A model generated the notes under the pieces. It saw only the letters and a program-made list of their open reading frames with translations. It had not been told where the DNA came from and made no database searches. From Lachnospiraceae bacterium (lineage in GTDB: Bacteria > Bacillota > Clostridia > Lachnospirales > Lachnospiraceae): DNA of 64,000 nt. The position numbers were made by a program, and so were the translations under genes. The stretch spans positions 62,001-126,000 of the forward strand of contig JAILFK010000010.1 of NCBI GenBank assembly GCA_024697595.1, given 5' to 3'. Within the stretch, counting starts at the first letter, position 1. Each line of letters starts with the position of its first letter. Shown in pieces: positions 9,014 through 18,335 of this stretch.

Positions 9014-9994
9014 TTACTGCTCCTCTCTTATTACTGATGTAACTCTAACTGCGTAATTCTCCCCAGCAGCACCAGGTAATGCAGTAAATTTTCTTATATC
9101 TCCAACAAAGACTTCCAATTCCTGGTCGACTTTGGTGTCGAGTCTAACAACATCTCCAACCTGCAAGCCAGAAAAATCGCTCACAGATATCGAACTATTT
9201 CCCAGTACAGCCCTGACCGGGATAGCCGCTTTTGAAATAAGCGACTCAATGGCCTCGGCATATTTTGCCTCGCCCTTTTCCTGCATGCTCGAATACCAGA
9301 ATTTAGTATTCAATTTCTCCATAACAGGCTCTAATGTAATGTATGGAAGACACACATTCATAAGTCCTTCCACATCTCCAATTTTTATATTAATTGTCAC
9401 TATGGCAATCATTTCTGAAGGAGAAATAATTTGAGCAAACTGAGAATTCGTTTCAATACGCTCCAATCTAGGATGAATATCTATAACATTCTCCCATGGC
9501 TCTCTCAAAAGTTGTACACAAGCTGTCATAATTCTCTCTATTATAAGCAACTCAATCTCAGAAAACTCTCGAACCTTGTCAATAGGCTCTCCCTCTCCAC
9601 CAAGCATTCTATCTACTATAGTAAATCCCAACTGGGATGCCATTTCAACAATTATATTGCCCTCTAAAGGATCAAAGTTAACTACGCCAAGAAGCACTGG
9701 ATTCGATAAGGCATTGGAAAATTCCATGTAGGTAACTGCCTCCGAATTCATAACTTCAACCTGTACATTTTTTCTTAAATATACCGGAAGGTTGGTAGAC
9801 AGCAGTCTGCCATAATGTTCAAATATAATTTCCAATGTGCGAAGATGCTCTTTAGAAAACTTTGAAGGTCTAGCGAAGTCATAATTCTTGACTTGCTTTT
9901 CGCTGTTCGCCTTCATCTCATCAGCATCAACCTCGCCATTGCTTAAGGCTTGTAACAGATTATCAATTTCACTCTGTGATAAAATATCACTCAA
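9014..9994 (-). CDS. fliM: FliM, flagellar motor switch protein (TTG start)
   Basis: 326 residues. The start is TTG at 9994, reading MSDILSQSEIDNLL, with GGTGG upstream. The SQSEIDNLL segment is the conserved CheY-P binding peptide. The middle domain contains FARPSKFSKEHLRTLEIIFEHY and GGEGEP, and the C-terminal SpoA-like domain resembles FliN. FliM links CheY-P to rotor direction by contacting FliG. It overlaps nothing and is followed five bases later by fliY. Confidence 0.96.
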   Translation of the reverse strand: MSDILSQSEIDNLLQALSNGEVDADEMKANSEKQVKNYDFARPSKFSKEHLRTLEIIFEHYGRLLSTNLPVYLRKNVQVEVMNSEAVTYMEFSNALSNPVLLGVVNFDPLEGNIIVEMASQLGFTIVDRMLGGEGEPIDKVREFSEIELLIIERIMTACVQLLREPWENVIDIHPRLERIETNSQFAQIISPSEMIAIVTINIKIGDVEGLMNVCLPYITLEPVMEKLNTKFWYSSMQEKGEAKYAEAIESLISKAAIPVRAVLGNSSISVSDFSGLQVGDVVRLDTKVDQELEVFVGDIRKFTALPGAAGENYAVRVTSVIREEQ

Positions 9995-10031
9995 ACCGTC
10001 TCACCACCTATGCTATAAATAAGGTTAATCA

Positions 10032-10547
10032 TTACTGATATTGAACACTTGAGAATGTAACATCAATAATTGTATCTGTACCAAACATCTGCTGTAAATT
10101 CTCTAAGAGATCCTCTCTAACAGCAGCCTGATTTCCTTGTAATTCATCCATTGTATACGAAGAAACAATATCAAATATCTTTCCTTCTATAAGTTTCTTT
10201 TTGGCTTCAGTCTGAGCTTTTACATCATCAAAATCCTCAGCCGTATTATTTAAAGACAATGTAACTTTTATTAAAGCAACATGGGTCTTTCCATCTCCAT
10301 CAGGCTTTAGATTTATCGTCATATTTTCCTCACCAATCTCAACCAACTCAATCTGCTCTACTGGAATGTTTGCATTGCTTGTAGCGCTACCTGACTCAAG
10401 ATCTAAGTCAATAGCTGAACAAATTTTTGTAATTAAAGCATTGGCCTGCTTCACTTCCGGAACAATCGTCATGGTAATCAAAAGTGTAAGCACTAGATTT
10501 ACAAGTACTAAAACCAAAGTAACAACTGTCAATAAATTCTTTTTCAT
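10032..10547 (-). CDS. fliL: FliL, basal-body-associated stator helper
   Basis: 171 residues with a single N-terminal membrane helix (residues ~5-28, VTLVLVLVNLVLTLLITM) and a periplasmic-side (outer) stomatin-like domain ending in DTIIDVTFSSVQYQ. FliL surrounds or stabilises stator units and aids motility in several bacteria. The domain is divergent, but position between motB and fliM, size and topology all match. Confidence 0.88.
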   Translation of the reverse strand: MKKNLLTVVTLVLVLVNLVLTLLITMTIVPEVKQANALITKICSAIDLDLESGSATSNANIPVEQIELVEIGEENMTINLKPDGDGKTHVALIKVTLSLNNTAEDFDDVKAQTEAKKKLIEGKIFDIVSSYTMDELQGNQAAVREDLLENLQQMFGTDTIIDVTFSSVQYQ

Positions 10548-10566
10548 GATATAAACCTCTCCAGTC

Positions 10567-11418
10567 CTAATTTGAATTAAGTGAATTGTATATTTTAATT
10601 TCTACTCTTCTATTTTTTGCTCTACCTTCAGAAGTAGAATTATCGGCAATAGGAGCATATTCTCCTCGTCCTGATGATTTAACATGATCGGCACCAATAT
10701 CAGAATTTTCTCTTATATAGTTCGCCACATTCAAAGCACGATACATCGAAAATTCATCATTTGTCGCATATAATTCTCCGCTACTCGGCGGAACATTATC
10801 ACTATGTCCCTCAACCTCAATTAAGTTTCCAGTATAATTATTGATGACAACGCATATTTTTTTCAAAAGCGGAATAGCTTCTTCACGCACAGAAACTTCT
10901 CCAGCATCAAAAAGCATAGCACCATTTAGATTTATCATCACATAATTCTCTGTAAAATTCACTTCAATTTGATCAGTAACACCCATAGAATCAAGCATTT
11001 CACCAATCTGTTGAGCCATCTGTTCACTCTCTTTTAACCCAGCCTGAGTCATAGCCTCTTCAGCCTGTTCTTCAGTAATCTCTTCTGTCGGTTCATTAGG
11101 ATTAGATTCATCATAATCACCAGTATTTTGAGACGCATCCTGATAAGCAGATGAGGCATTAAAATACACATCAAACATCTCTAAAGCACTGATACCTGAA
11201 GATATCAACTCACCTTCACCAATTGAGGAACCTCCCGCCGGTAGTATGGAAAAACTACTTTGAAAAGAAGATATTATCATTTCAAACTTCTCTGCATCAA
11301 CCGTTGACATTGAAAACAGTAACACGAAGAAACACAGAAGCAAATTCATCAAATCACTGAAGGTGGCCATCCAAGCCGGAGAACCTTTTGGTGCTTCCTC
11401 TTGCTTTTTCTTAGCCAC
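10567..11418 (-). CDS. motB: MotB, stator protein with OmpA-like peptidoglycan-binding domain (GTG start)
   Basis: 283 residues; GTG at 11418 shares one base with the motA stop codon (TAGTG). The N-terminal segment FSDLMNLLLCFFVLLFSMS is the membrane helix with the proton-carrying Asp (about residue 22). An acidic, Glu/Gln-rich stretch (about 95-130) precedes the OmpA/MotB domain with VEGHSDNVPP and the C-terminal GRAKNRRVEI signature. With MotA it forms the torque-generating proton channel anchored to peptidoglycan. The one-base overlap implies coupled synthesis. Confidence 0.96.
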   Translation of the reverse strand: MAKKKQEEAPKGSPAWMATFSDLMNLLLCFFVLLFSMSTVDAEKFEMIISSFQSSFSILPAGGSSIGEGELISSGISALEMFDVYFNASSAYQDASQNTGDYDESNPNEPTEEITEEQAEEAMTQAGLKESEQMAQQIGEMLDSMGVTDQIEVNFTENYVMINLNGAMLFDAGEVSVREEAIPLLKKICVVINNYTGNLIEVEGHSDNVPPSSGELYATNDEFSMYRALNVANYIRENSDIGADHVKSSGRGEYAPIADNSTSEGRAKNRRVEIKIYNSLNSN

Positions 11419-12215
11419 TATTCGTCACCTCCGCCCTCTTCTGTTCCAGCAGCAGCTCTATCCGCAGGAGCCAAGAACGACTTCAACTTTTCTTCTATAA
11501 CACGTGGGTTTTCTCCTGCCTGAATAGACAAAAGTCCCTCCACTGTAATTTCCTTCATCATAATTTCCAGGGCGTTATTTTGTTGCAACTTAGCAGATGT
11601 AGGTGACGCCAACCAGTTGGCAATCAATGAACCATACAAAGTTGTAAGCAAAGCAACCGCCATATTAGGTCCAATTGTAGATGCATCCTCCAAGTTCTTT
11701 AACATGTTAACAAGACCACAAAGAGTACCAATCATACCCCAGGCAGGTCCCATCTCAGCCCATTTATCCCAAAAAGCACAGACCTTTTTATGTCTAGCCT
11801 CCACATTGCTTAAATCCGTCTCCAAAATTCCACGAACTAAATCAGGATCAGTTCCATCAACAACTAGGTTGATACCTTTTTTCAAGAACTCATCTTCCAT
11901 ATCATGAGTGGCTTCTTCCAAAGCAAGTAATCCTTCTTTACGAGAAATATTTGATAAATTAATAATATTTGAAATAACCTCCGCAGGATTTCCCACCTGT
12001 GGTTCTTTTATCGCTAAAGTAATTCCCTTTAAACCATTTATAAAATCTGGAAGTTTGTTTGATGCCAAAGTACTTGAGAGAGATCCACCAATCGTGATAA
12101 TGATTGAAGGTACATCGATAAAGTTTCCAATAGCGGCAACACCACCGGAAGAAACGATACCAAATATAAGCATTACAAATCCAAGTACTAAACCTGCTAA
12201 AGATGCTATATCCAA
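11418..12215 (-). CDS. motA: MotA, stator proton channel subunit (TTG start)
   Basis: 265 residues; start TTG (MDIASLAGLVLG) with GGGTGGTG upstream. Four membrane helices: two at the N-terminus and two in the C-terminal half, the latter containing MGPAWGMIGTLCGLVNML and GPNMAVALLTTLYGSLIAN, the classic MotA segments. The cytosolic loop between helices 2 and 3 carries charged residues that meet FliG. It is the first gene of the second flagellar transcription unit, preceded by a good sigma-A-type promoter (12283-12311). The C-terminal tail is Gly/Glu-rich. Confidence 0.95.
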   Translation of the reverse strand: MDIASLAGLVLGFVMLIFGIVSSGGVAAIGNFIDVPSIIITIGGSLSSTLASNKLPDFINGLKGITLAIKEPQVGNPAEVISNIINLSNISRKEGLLALEEATHDMEDEFLKKGINLVVDGTDPDLVRGILETDLSNVEARHKKVCAFWDKWAEMGPAWGMIGTLCGLVNMLKNLEDASTIGPNMAVALLTTLYGSLIANWLASPTSAKLQQNNALEIMMKEITVEGLLSIQAGENPRVIEEKLKSFLAPADRAAAGTEEGGGDE

Positions 12216-12282
12216 ACTTTTTCACCACCCTTATCTATAATTTGTATAAAATCACAAAATCTACATATTCTCATCTTCAATA

Positions 12283-12311
12283 ATTTTACTAGATTTTAAT
12301 ATAATTGTCTA
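12283..12311 (-). promoter_or_regulatory. Predicted sigma-A promoter for the motA-flhG unit
   Basis: On the minus strand the -35 is TAGACA (12306-12311) and the -10 is TAAAAT (12283-12288), 17 bases apart, each one mismatch from consensus. It sits about 70 bases before the motA start and downstream of the flgE terminator, so the motA group can be transcribed independently of the hook/rod unit. Confidence 0.6.
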
Positions 12312-12360
12312 CATTTTGCTGAATATTTTCACACTAAAATAAGTATATCTAGCCTTAAGA

Positions 12361-12380
12361 AAACACAAAATGTTGTGTTT
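12361..12380. promoter_or_regulatory. Perfect 8-bp inverted repeat upstream of motA promoter
   Basis: AAACACAA and its exact complement TTGTGTTT are separated by four bases. It lies 50 bases upstream of the predicted motA -35. A related TTGTGTTT inverted repeat occurs at the flgB promoter (24432-24449). It could be an operator for a flagellar regulator. No T-tract follows it on either strand, so it is not an obvious terminator. Confidence 0.4.
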
Positions 12381-12390
12381 AATGATTTTT

Positions 12391-12424
12391 AAATCAAAAA
12401 TAGCCCCACCAAAAGTGGGGCTAT
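12391..12424 (-). terminator. Rho-independent terminator after flgE
   Basis: Ten-base stem ATAGCCCCAC/GTGGGGCTAT (12400-12409 and 12415-12424) with a five-base loop. On the minus strand it is followed by TTTTTGATTT. It lies 12 bases past the flgE stop and separates the hook/rod unit from the motA unit. Confidence 0.9.
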
Positions 12425-12435
12425 AGAAATTTTAA

Positions 12436-14106
12436 TTATCTCTTAAGATTTGTCAATTCCTCAAGCATTGTATCTGAAACTGTGATAATTCTTGAGTTTG
12501 CCTGGAAACCTCTCTGAGTTGTAATCATATCTGTAAACTCTTGAGACAAGTCTACATTGGACATTTCCAACTGTCCTGTTGACATACTTCCACCGTCAGC
12601 AGTTACATCAACTCCAATTCCATCGAAATCACCAGAGTTAAGCGTTGTCTTATAACAGCTATTTCCTAAGCTCTCCAAACCGGAAGCATTTGAAAACTGC
12701 GCTACCGCAATCTGTCCAAGAAGAACTGTATTACCATTGTCATATGATCCAAAAATCTTACCTGAGCCATCTACAGATACACTTGTCAAAGCACCAAGTT
12801 TCTTACCAATACCAACGACACCGTTGATATCACCTTTTTCTACATTTACTGTAGAACTTCCACCATTGTCATAATTTAATAACTTGGTGAAATCAATATT
12901 AATATCCTCAAAATTTCCCAAATCATTCAAAGCTGAAAGATTCATTGAAACTTTACCATTATCACCAACCGTATTGATATAACTGAAAGTACCATCATCT
13001 GTGTTGAACTTCAAATTATAATTTGTTGTATCGTATGTATACTCCATCTGGCCTGTTTCGCTCAGAGCTAAAGTTCCCGGATCAAGACTTGTTGTATCAA
13101 TTGAAAATAGTGTAGCCAAATCCACTGTTCTAGTGTCTGTAGTATCAGCTGAATTTACAAATGTAAAGGAAGTCTGATTTCCCTCAGTCTCAGGTACTGT
13201 GATGCTAGCAGGCACGCTAGATGCGTCCAGGCGATATTGATTTCCGCCAGATGTAAAATAAATATTCCCACTTTCAACAGAAAAATTCTTGGTAGGATTA
13301 TATCTTCTAGTAGCTTGAGTATCTTTACCAAAAATAGAACTCAACTCTCCACCGTTAGCCTCATATGTCGCTAAAATATCCTGGTTTTGATCATTATAAA
13401 TATTTGTAAGTTCTACTGTATACTCACCATTTTCTGTGTCGGCGGCCTTGATTGAAAATCTTGCTGTATAAGAATATCCAAGATTATCAAAGAAAGACAA
13501 GTTTCTGTAATAACCCTCTTCACTTGTTACATTTTTCTCATTTTTATCAATAACACCTGAAAATGTAGCTTCTGTTGTAGCTTCAGGTGCACTTGTTAAA
13601 TTCTTAGGTTGCATAATTCTAAGAGGAGAAACAGTGCTCTGACGAATTGTAACACCAGCATCTTCTGTCTCTTCTGCCTGCCAACCCATTACCATATAAC
13701 CTGTTGAAGCCATGGCAAGGTTACCATTTCCATCGAGATAGAAAGAACCCGCTCTGGTAAATAAGTTTTCTGAACCATTGTTTACAACAAAGAAATTTGT
13801 TGTGTTAGAATCTGTAAGCTTAATATCAAAAGCCTGTCCTGTAGACTGCGCAGCACCTGCTGATGTTATGCTTATCTTTGTAGCTGCAGTTGTTACACCA
13901 AGACCTATCTGCTTGGCATTCTTTCCACCAACTGTTTCTGTAGCACCAGATGCTCCAGAAGTTGTCTGATACATGATATCGGAAAAAGTAACTGCAGATG
14001 ACTTAAATCCGATAGTGTTAACATTGGCGATGTTATTACCTATAACATCCATCTTTGTCTGGTGTGTCTTTAAACCCGCAACACCAGAATAGAGTGATCT
14101 CATCAT
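12436..14106 (-). CDS. flgE: FlgE, flagellar hook protein
   Basis: 556 residues. The N-terminal MMRSLYSGVAGLKTHQ and NNIANVNTIGFK motifs define the rod/hook/basal-body family; the C-terminal SNVDLSQEFTDMITTQRGFQANSR segment is the matching coiled-coil partner. The variable centre (about 170-450) is the exposed hook surface. Size and the preceding flgD plus hook-operon protein show this is the hook and not a FlgF/FlgG rod protein. It is the last gene of its unit, with a terminator 12 bases downstream. Two ATG codons open the frame, with GGAGG nine bases before the first. Confidence 0.95.
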   Translation of the reverse strand: MMRSLYSGVAGLKTHQTKMDVIGNNIANVNTIGFKSSAVTFSDIMYQTTSGASGATETVGGKNAKQIGLGVTTAATKISITSAGAAQSTGQAFDIKLTDSNTTNFFVVNNGSENLFTRAGSFYLDGNGNLAMASTGYMVMGWQAEETEDAGVTIRQSTVSPLRIMQPKNLTSAPEATTEATFSGVIDKNEKNVTSEEGYYRNLSFFDNLGYSYTARFSIKAADTENGEYTVELTNIYNDQNQDILATYEANGGELSSIFGKDTQATRRYNPTKNFSVESGNIYFTSGGNQYRLDASSVPASITVPETEGNQTSFTFVNSADTTDTRTVDLATLFSIDTTSLDPGTLALSETGQMEYTYDTTNYNLKFNTDDGTFSYINTVGDNGKVSMNLSALNDLGNFEDINIDFTKLLNYDNGGSSTVNVEKGDINGVVGIGKKLGALTSVSVDGSGKIFGSYDNGNTVLLGQIAVAQFSNASGLESLGNSCYKTTLNSGDFDGIGVDVTADGGSMSTGQLEMSNVDLSQEFTDMITTQRGFQANSRIITVSDTMLEELTNLKR

Positions 14107-14187
14107 AATAAATGACCTCCTAATTATTAATACTGTAAGTTGTCGCTTCTGTCAGTCGGCGACTATTAGCTTCCTTAAAAGGTCCAG

Positions 14188-14598
14188 CTAAATAATTACA
14201 GCTCCGTCTATGTTTGTAAATACATTTTCCATGGCATCTTGTTTATCCATGGCCGTTACGACCGTTTGATTTGGAACATTTACAATAAATGCTAACGAAT
14301 CAACAATCACTAGTGATTCCTTAATACCTTTTGCACTAGCCTTGGCAACACCTTCTTCCAGCCTCTGACTTTGATCAGCTGATAAAGAAATATCTCTATC
14401 ATCAAGTCTCTGTGAAGCATGCTTTGAAAATTTCAACTCACTGCTCTTGGTCTGCTGTGTGTCAATTCTCTGCTTTAAGATATCCTGAAATGACGCACCG
14501 TTTAATGTGGCGTCACCAGTCTTTTTCGCAGGTTGATTATTCAGATATTGTCCAGCAACTTGCTCAATTGAGGTAAAGGAATTTGTTATTTTATCCAT
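14188..14598 (-). CDS. Small flagellar (hook) operon protein, TIGR02530-type
   Basis: 136 residues, no membrane segment or signal peptide. The core KFSKHASQRLDDRDISLS and the C-terminal VVTAMDKQDAMENVFTNIDGAVII match what I know of the small conserved protein encoded between flgD and flgE in many Firmicutes and spirochetes (TIGR02530 'flagellar operon protein'). Its molecular role is unknown to me; linkage to hook genes suggests a hook assembly or checkpoint role. An AAGGAG ribosome site precedes the ATG. An 81-base spacer to flgE contains a GTCGC/GCGAC hairpin. Confidence 0.85.
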   Translation of the reverse strand: MDKITNSFTSIEQVAGQYLNNQPAKKTGDATLNGASFQDILKQRIDTQQTKSSELKFSKHASQRLDDRDISLSADQSQRLEEGVAKASAKGIKESLVIVDSLAFIVNVPNQTVVTAMDKQDAMENVFTNIDGAVII

Positions 14599-14650
14599 AA
14601 TTTCAACTCCTTACTTCCTTGTAACCACTTTGTTCCTCTTTTTATGAAAC

Positions 14651-15397
14651 CTATGCCCCTTGAGTAGTATTACTTTCGTCTGAAGTTTCATCACTATTTA
14701 TATCGGCTGTTTTTTCTGATTCTGTAGCTTTTGATGATTCAGAAATTTCTTGAATCTTCTTTATCTCAGCCAATCTCTGTTCCAATGTTTCTAATTTCTT
14801 ATAGGCATCAGGGTTTACAAATTGTTTTTGATAAGAATCCATTCCATCAAATAAAGTTCTCACTGCCACAATATTATCTTCATCATCTGCTGTGAGAGTA
14901 TCAACTGTAGGTAATTTATTAACCAATGCATAAAATGTATCTGTGATAGTTATTGCCTCATAATATTTATCATCAGCAATACTTTGCAAATCATCAATGC
15001 TATAGAGTTTGTCGTCAATGGACAACTTCATGTTGCCTTCGTCATCCTTCAATACGTAATCAACTCTACCTTTTACATATTCACCCTCGCCTGACTCGCT
15101 GTTCACTAGCATGATAACATTTTTACCAACCAATGAATTAGCCTCTAAAGTCTTCATCTGATCCTGAACTGCCTGAACTGCCTCAATCTGTGAAAAAGAT
15201 GCAAGTTCTGAAACATACTCAGTATTGCTTGTAGGCTCAAGTGGATCTTGATACTGCATCTCTGCAACTAGAAGTTGAAGAAACATCTCTTTGTCATATG
15301 CATCAGCTTTTTCGCTTTTCTTGGTGCTTGAATCTGTGGCCTGAGTAGTTCCTGTGGAGATAATCTTACCATTTTCTACAGTAGCTTCAATTGCCAT
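14651..15397 (-). CDS. flgD: FlgD, hook cap/scaffold protein
   Basis: 248 residues. The conserved start region KADAYDKEMFLQLLVAEMQYQDPLEPTSNTEYVSELASF (read about residues 30-70) is characteristic of FlgD, and QAVQDQMKTLEANSLVGKNV follows. The C-terminal half differs from the usual FlgD Tudor/FnIII part: after a short beta region (residues ~100-135) it is helical and ends in a Ser/Thr/Glu-rich tail. FlgD caps the growing hook and is exported. It is placed between fliK and the small hook-operon gene, as in Bacillus. Confidence 0.92.
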   Translation of the reverse strand: MAIEATVENGKIISTGTTQATDSSTKKSEKADAYDKEMFLQLLVAEMQYQDPLEPTSNTEYVSELASFSQIEAVQAVQDQMKTLEANSLVGKNVIMLVNSESGEGEYVKGRVDYVLKDDEGNMKLSIDDKLYSIDDLQSIADDKYYEAITITDTFYALVNKLPTVDTLTADDEDNIVAVRTLFDGMDSYQKQFVNPDAYKKLETLEQRLAEIKKIQEISESSKATESEKTADINSDETSDESNTTQGA

Positions 15398-15410
15398 ATT
15401 ATGTTCTCCT

Positions 15411-16964
15411 TTACGCTTCTAAATTAACTGTGTTTCCATTGTCTCTCATAATCTGCGCAACCAATTCTTCCTCTTCAGTCATAAGACCTGCAAGTTCATC
15501 TAAATTGTTTAGATTAATATTTCTTGTTCTTGACTTATTGTTCTGCTGTGCACTCTCTTCTTGTCTTTCCTGCTGACCTTCCTCAAGATTCTTTTCAAAT
15601 TCATGGGTAGCAACTGATACTTCGATGGATGTTACTTTAGAATTAGAATTATTAATCTGCTCTCTCAAAGTAATCATCTGACTCTCTAGAGCTTCCTTAA
15701 CTATCTGATTCTCTGTATAAAGTTTTGCTGTAACATTTCCTTCTTTTTCTGAAACTTCCATATAGATTTTTCCAAGTCCTTCAGGATTTAAAATCATCTC
15801 CATAGTCTTGGAATCCTGAGTGATTGTAGTGCGAACCTGTGTTGCAATTTGATCAATCATATCTCTAACATATACTCTCTGACCATCCGGCATTGTAACC
15901 TCATTTGTAGATGAATCAAAAGTAAATGGTTGAGATGTTTCATTTACAACTACCTGCTCAGCAGCTTTGGAATTATCATTAAATTCCATCTGACGATGAT
16001 TGTTATTTGAATTCAAATTTGTTTGATTGTCTTTTAGAATTTCAGTTCCTTCTGTCGCCGCATCCTTAATAACAGTCTCCACATTTGTCTCAATTTCAGG
16101 CTCATCATCATTGTCATTTACCATCACCTTTTGACCTTCAACCGATTTAGTTTCAACATTTGAAACCATTGCATCCTGCTGTTTTTGTAGAACATCAGCT
16201 TCTACATTTTCCACATTTGTTGCATCAGCTTTGATATTCACTGCAATATCCTCAGTTTTCACTGAAGCATCGTTATTTGAAATATTCACCACCAATGTCT
16301 CATCTTCAGCAAGCTTATTATCTCCAGTGTTGATAAATGTTTGATCGAATGCATTGTCGATTGGCATATTTCCTTCAACTGTATCAAAGATTTTTGAAAT
16401 AGTTTCCAAATCCAGCTCAACTGTCTGCATTAAATCCTGTGCCATCTCCTTAACCTGTGTCAAGATATTATTGAAATTCTCATTCAATACCAGGCTAATG
16501 GAATTATCGGCGTCAGTTAAATCTGTCACAAGTTTGGCAAGATTCTGTACGTCTGTTAAATCTAAAAATGTAAGACCTAACTCCTCCATGGCATTTTCAA
16601 TATCTTCCTCAGATACATCCAACTCCTCTGTCAACAGTTTCTTTACACCATCCTCGAATTCATCAACCGACTCTTTTAGTTCTTCGACCTTACCTCCGTC
16701 AATAACATCCTTCTGAGAACGATCAATCTTTGCAATATCTTTTTTGATATTATCTGTAGTCGCTGAAGGTGCTTGAGAACTTATTCTATCAACTTTCATA
16801 GATGAAGTTTTAGTGTTATAAGAAATGTTATTCACATCACTTTTCATACTTTCATTCATCAGTTGAAGAAAATTCTTGTCGCCTTCCATTTTCTCAGACT
16901 TAGAAACCGACTGAAGTACTGGCCCTGCTTGTATCGGAACACTCGATACGTTTGCACTTGTCAT
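15411..16964 (-). CDS. fliK: FliK, hook-length control protein
   Basis: 517 residues. The N-terminal ~360 residues are low in hydrophobic clusters and rich in Asp, Asn, Glu and Thr, as expected for the disordered ruler. The C-terminal Flg_hook domain (about 375-455) contains MILNPEGLGKIYMEVSEKEG and LREQINNSNSKVTSIEV. FliK measures hook length and triggers the FlhB specificity switch. It ends 13 bases before flgD. The Gln/Glu/Arg-rich tail after the domain is ordinary for the family. Confidence 0.92.
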   Translation of the reverse strand: MTSANVSSVPIQAGPVLQSVSKSEKMEGDKNFLQLMNESMKSDVNNISYNTKTSSMKVDRISSQAPSATTDNIKKDIAKIDRSQKDVIDGGKVEELKESVDEFEDGVKKLLTEELDVSEEDIENAMEELGLTFLDLTDVQNLAKLVTDLTDADNSISLVLNENFNNILTQVKEMAQDLMQTVELDLETISKIFDTVEGNMPIDNAFDQTFINTGDNKLAEDETLVVNISNNDASVKTEDIAVNIKADATNVENVEADVLQKQQDAMVSNVETKSVEGQKVMVNDNDDEPEIETNVETVIKDAATEGTEILKDNQTNLNSNNNHRQMEFNDNSKAAEQVVVNETSQPFTFDSSTNEVTMPDGQRVYVRDMIDQIATQVRTTITQDSKTMEMILNPEGLGKIYMEVSEKEGNVTAKLYTENQIVKEALESQMITLREQINNSNSKVTSIEVSVATHEFEKNLEEGQQERQEESAQQNNKSRTRNINLNNLDELAGLMTEEEELVAQIMRDNGNTVNLEA

Positions 16965-17024
16965 GGCATCTTCCTCCTTTCTTATGCAATTATCAATGTG
17001 CGTACCCTTTTAGGGTTATATATC

Positions 17025-17855
17025 CTAAGGCTCCATAAGTTCAGTAATTCGCGCTGCGAAATCCTGATCCATGGCACCAAGAATATCAGCTCTAGGTTGG
17101 ACATCCATAGCCCACAAAATTTTTCCTACCAAACTAGGATTGGCTGTCATTGTATCAAATATTGCAGCTGCAGCCTCCGGCTCCATGCTTGCATATGTAT
17201 TTGCATAATCTTCTATCTCTTTGGTTTCTTCCTGTTGTTGTAGCACTTGTTTATATAAAGCAGCTGCATTTTCAGGATCAATACTCTCATAATATTCCTT
17301 ATATGCATTTATATCGGGTGCTTTGTCCGAAAAAACAACCTCTTGATAAAATTTTTCTTTCTGTTCGTAGAAAGTTGCCTCGTTTTCTTTATAACTCTGC
17401 AACTCAGCAGCCTGGGCTTCCAATTCAGCAATATGTGCCTGATTGGTTTCAGTAGCATTATTGGAATCAGCAACCTGCTGTTCTAACTCTTTAATCCTTG
17501 CCACAGCCTGGTCCATTGTCTCAAATTGATAAGCAGAATCCTCTTCGGCATACTTATCTGTTTCAGGTAAAATCTGATTTATAACTGGCACATCCTTTAA
17601 AAGCGGATACAATACAGTTGATCCAAATCCACCCACATCCATTTTTATCAATAAGCCCAATATTAAAAGCCATACAGCGATAATCAAAACAGCGACTGCC
17701 ACGATTAGCAACTTGCCACCAGATGCCTCTTCCTCATCTTCTTCAATGCCATCTTCGCCTTCAGCTTTCGCTCTTTTTTTTTCTTCTTTAGCTTTTCTTT
17801 TTGCCTCTTTTGCAGCAGCTTTCGCAGCCTTCTTGTCTTCTTTTTCTTCAGCCAT
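17025..17855 (-). CDS. MotE-like/YlxF protein, membrane-anchored flagellar chaperone
   Basis: 276 residues: a Lys/Ala/Glu-rich cytosolic start (residues 1-45), one membrane helix (about 49-72, LLIVAVAVLIIAVWLLILGLL), a coiled coil (about 105-180), and a C-terminal MgtE-N/FliG-like helical domain (ASMEPEAAAAIFDTM, ILWAMDVQPRADILGAMD). This layout fits the MotE/YlxF family encoded between fliJ and fliK in Gram-positive bacteria. In alphaproteobacteria MotE is a chaperone for MotC; in Firmicutes the role is not settled. Position and architecture support the call; the partner is inferred. Confidence 0.82.
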   Translation of the reverse strand: MAEEKEDKKAAKAAAKEAKRKAKEEKKRAKAEGEDGIEEDEEEASGGKLLIVAVAVLIIAVWLLILGLLIKMDVGGFGSTVLYPLLKDVPVINQILPETDKYAEEDSAYQFETMDQAVARIKELEQQVADSNNATETNQAHIAELEAQAAELQSYKENEATFYEQKEKFYQEVVFSDKAPDINAYKEYYESIDPENAAALYKQVLQQQEETKEIEDYANTYASMEPEAAAAIFDTMTANPSLVGKILWAMDVQPRADILGAMDQDFAARITELMEP

Positions 17856-17862
17856 AATTCAA

Positions 17863-18330
17863 TTACTCCGAATCTGTTTCTTCGTTATTTTTGTTATTAT
17901 GATAAGTATAGCTTACCAATTCATCTGTTATTTTACTCTCCTCAGCCAAGAGCTCCTGTTTAAAATTCTCAAAAGCTTTTTCTTTTAAATTCTCTTGAGT
18001 CTTCCTTTCTTTCATCGCATCATTCATCCTGATACGAGCATTTTCAAGATTACGCTGAGCAGTATGAACTGCAATCATCTGGTCCCTGACGAAACTTTTC
18101 ATGGAATTAATAGCATTTTTACAATTATTAATCTCCTTCAAATCCAGTTCACCAGAAGTAAGTTCTTTTAAACGTTGCTCATACCCCGCCTGTCTAACCA
18201 ACAGTTCTTGGAGTTTTTCTTGTTCTTCATTTAATTTTTGATTTGCAATTCCAAATGCAATTTTTTCCTGATTTTCCATTTTCTCTTTAATTTCAAGGAT
18301 ATTTTGCATTTTATAAATAAATTTCGCCAT
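17863..18330 (-). CDS. fliJ: FliJ, export chaperone/stalk protein
   Basis: 155 residues, almost entirely alpha-helical coiled coil rich in Lys, Glu and Gln (KMQNILEIKEKMENQEK at the start), as in FliJ. FliJ acts as a gamma-subunit-like stalk in the FliI ATPase ring and escorts empty chaperones. It sits five bases after fliI and eight before the MotE-like gene. Sequence conservation in FliJ is low, so the call rests on length, coiled-coil nature and position. Confidence 0.9.
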   Translation of the reverse strand: MAKFIYKMQNILEIKEKMENQEKIAFGIANQKLNEEQEKLQELLVRQAGYEQRLKELTSGELDLKEINNCKNAINSMKSFVRDQMIAVHTAQRNLENARIRMNDAMKERKTQENLKEKAFENFKQELLAEESKITDELVSYTYHNNKNNEETDSE

Positions 18331-18335
18331 AATAA

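Noticed and set aside
12361..12380. Inverted repeat before motA as a second terminator
   Set aside because: AT-rich stem without a following T-tract, and the GC-rich flgE terminator is just downstream of flgE already.
16354..16716. Ser-rich 120-codon plus-strand frame opposite fliK
   Set aside because: Shadow of the Asp/Glu-rich FliK reading; composition follows from the opposite strand.
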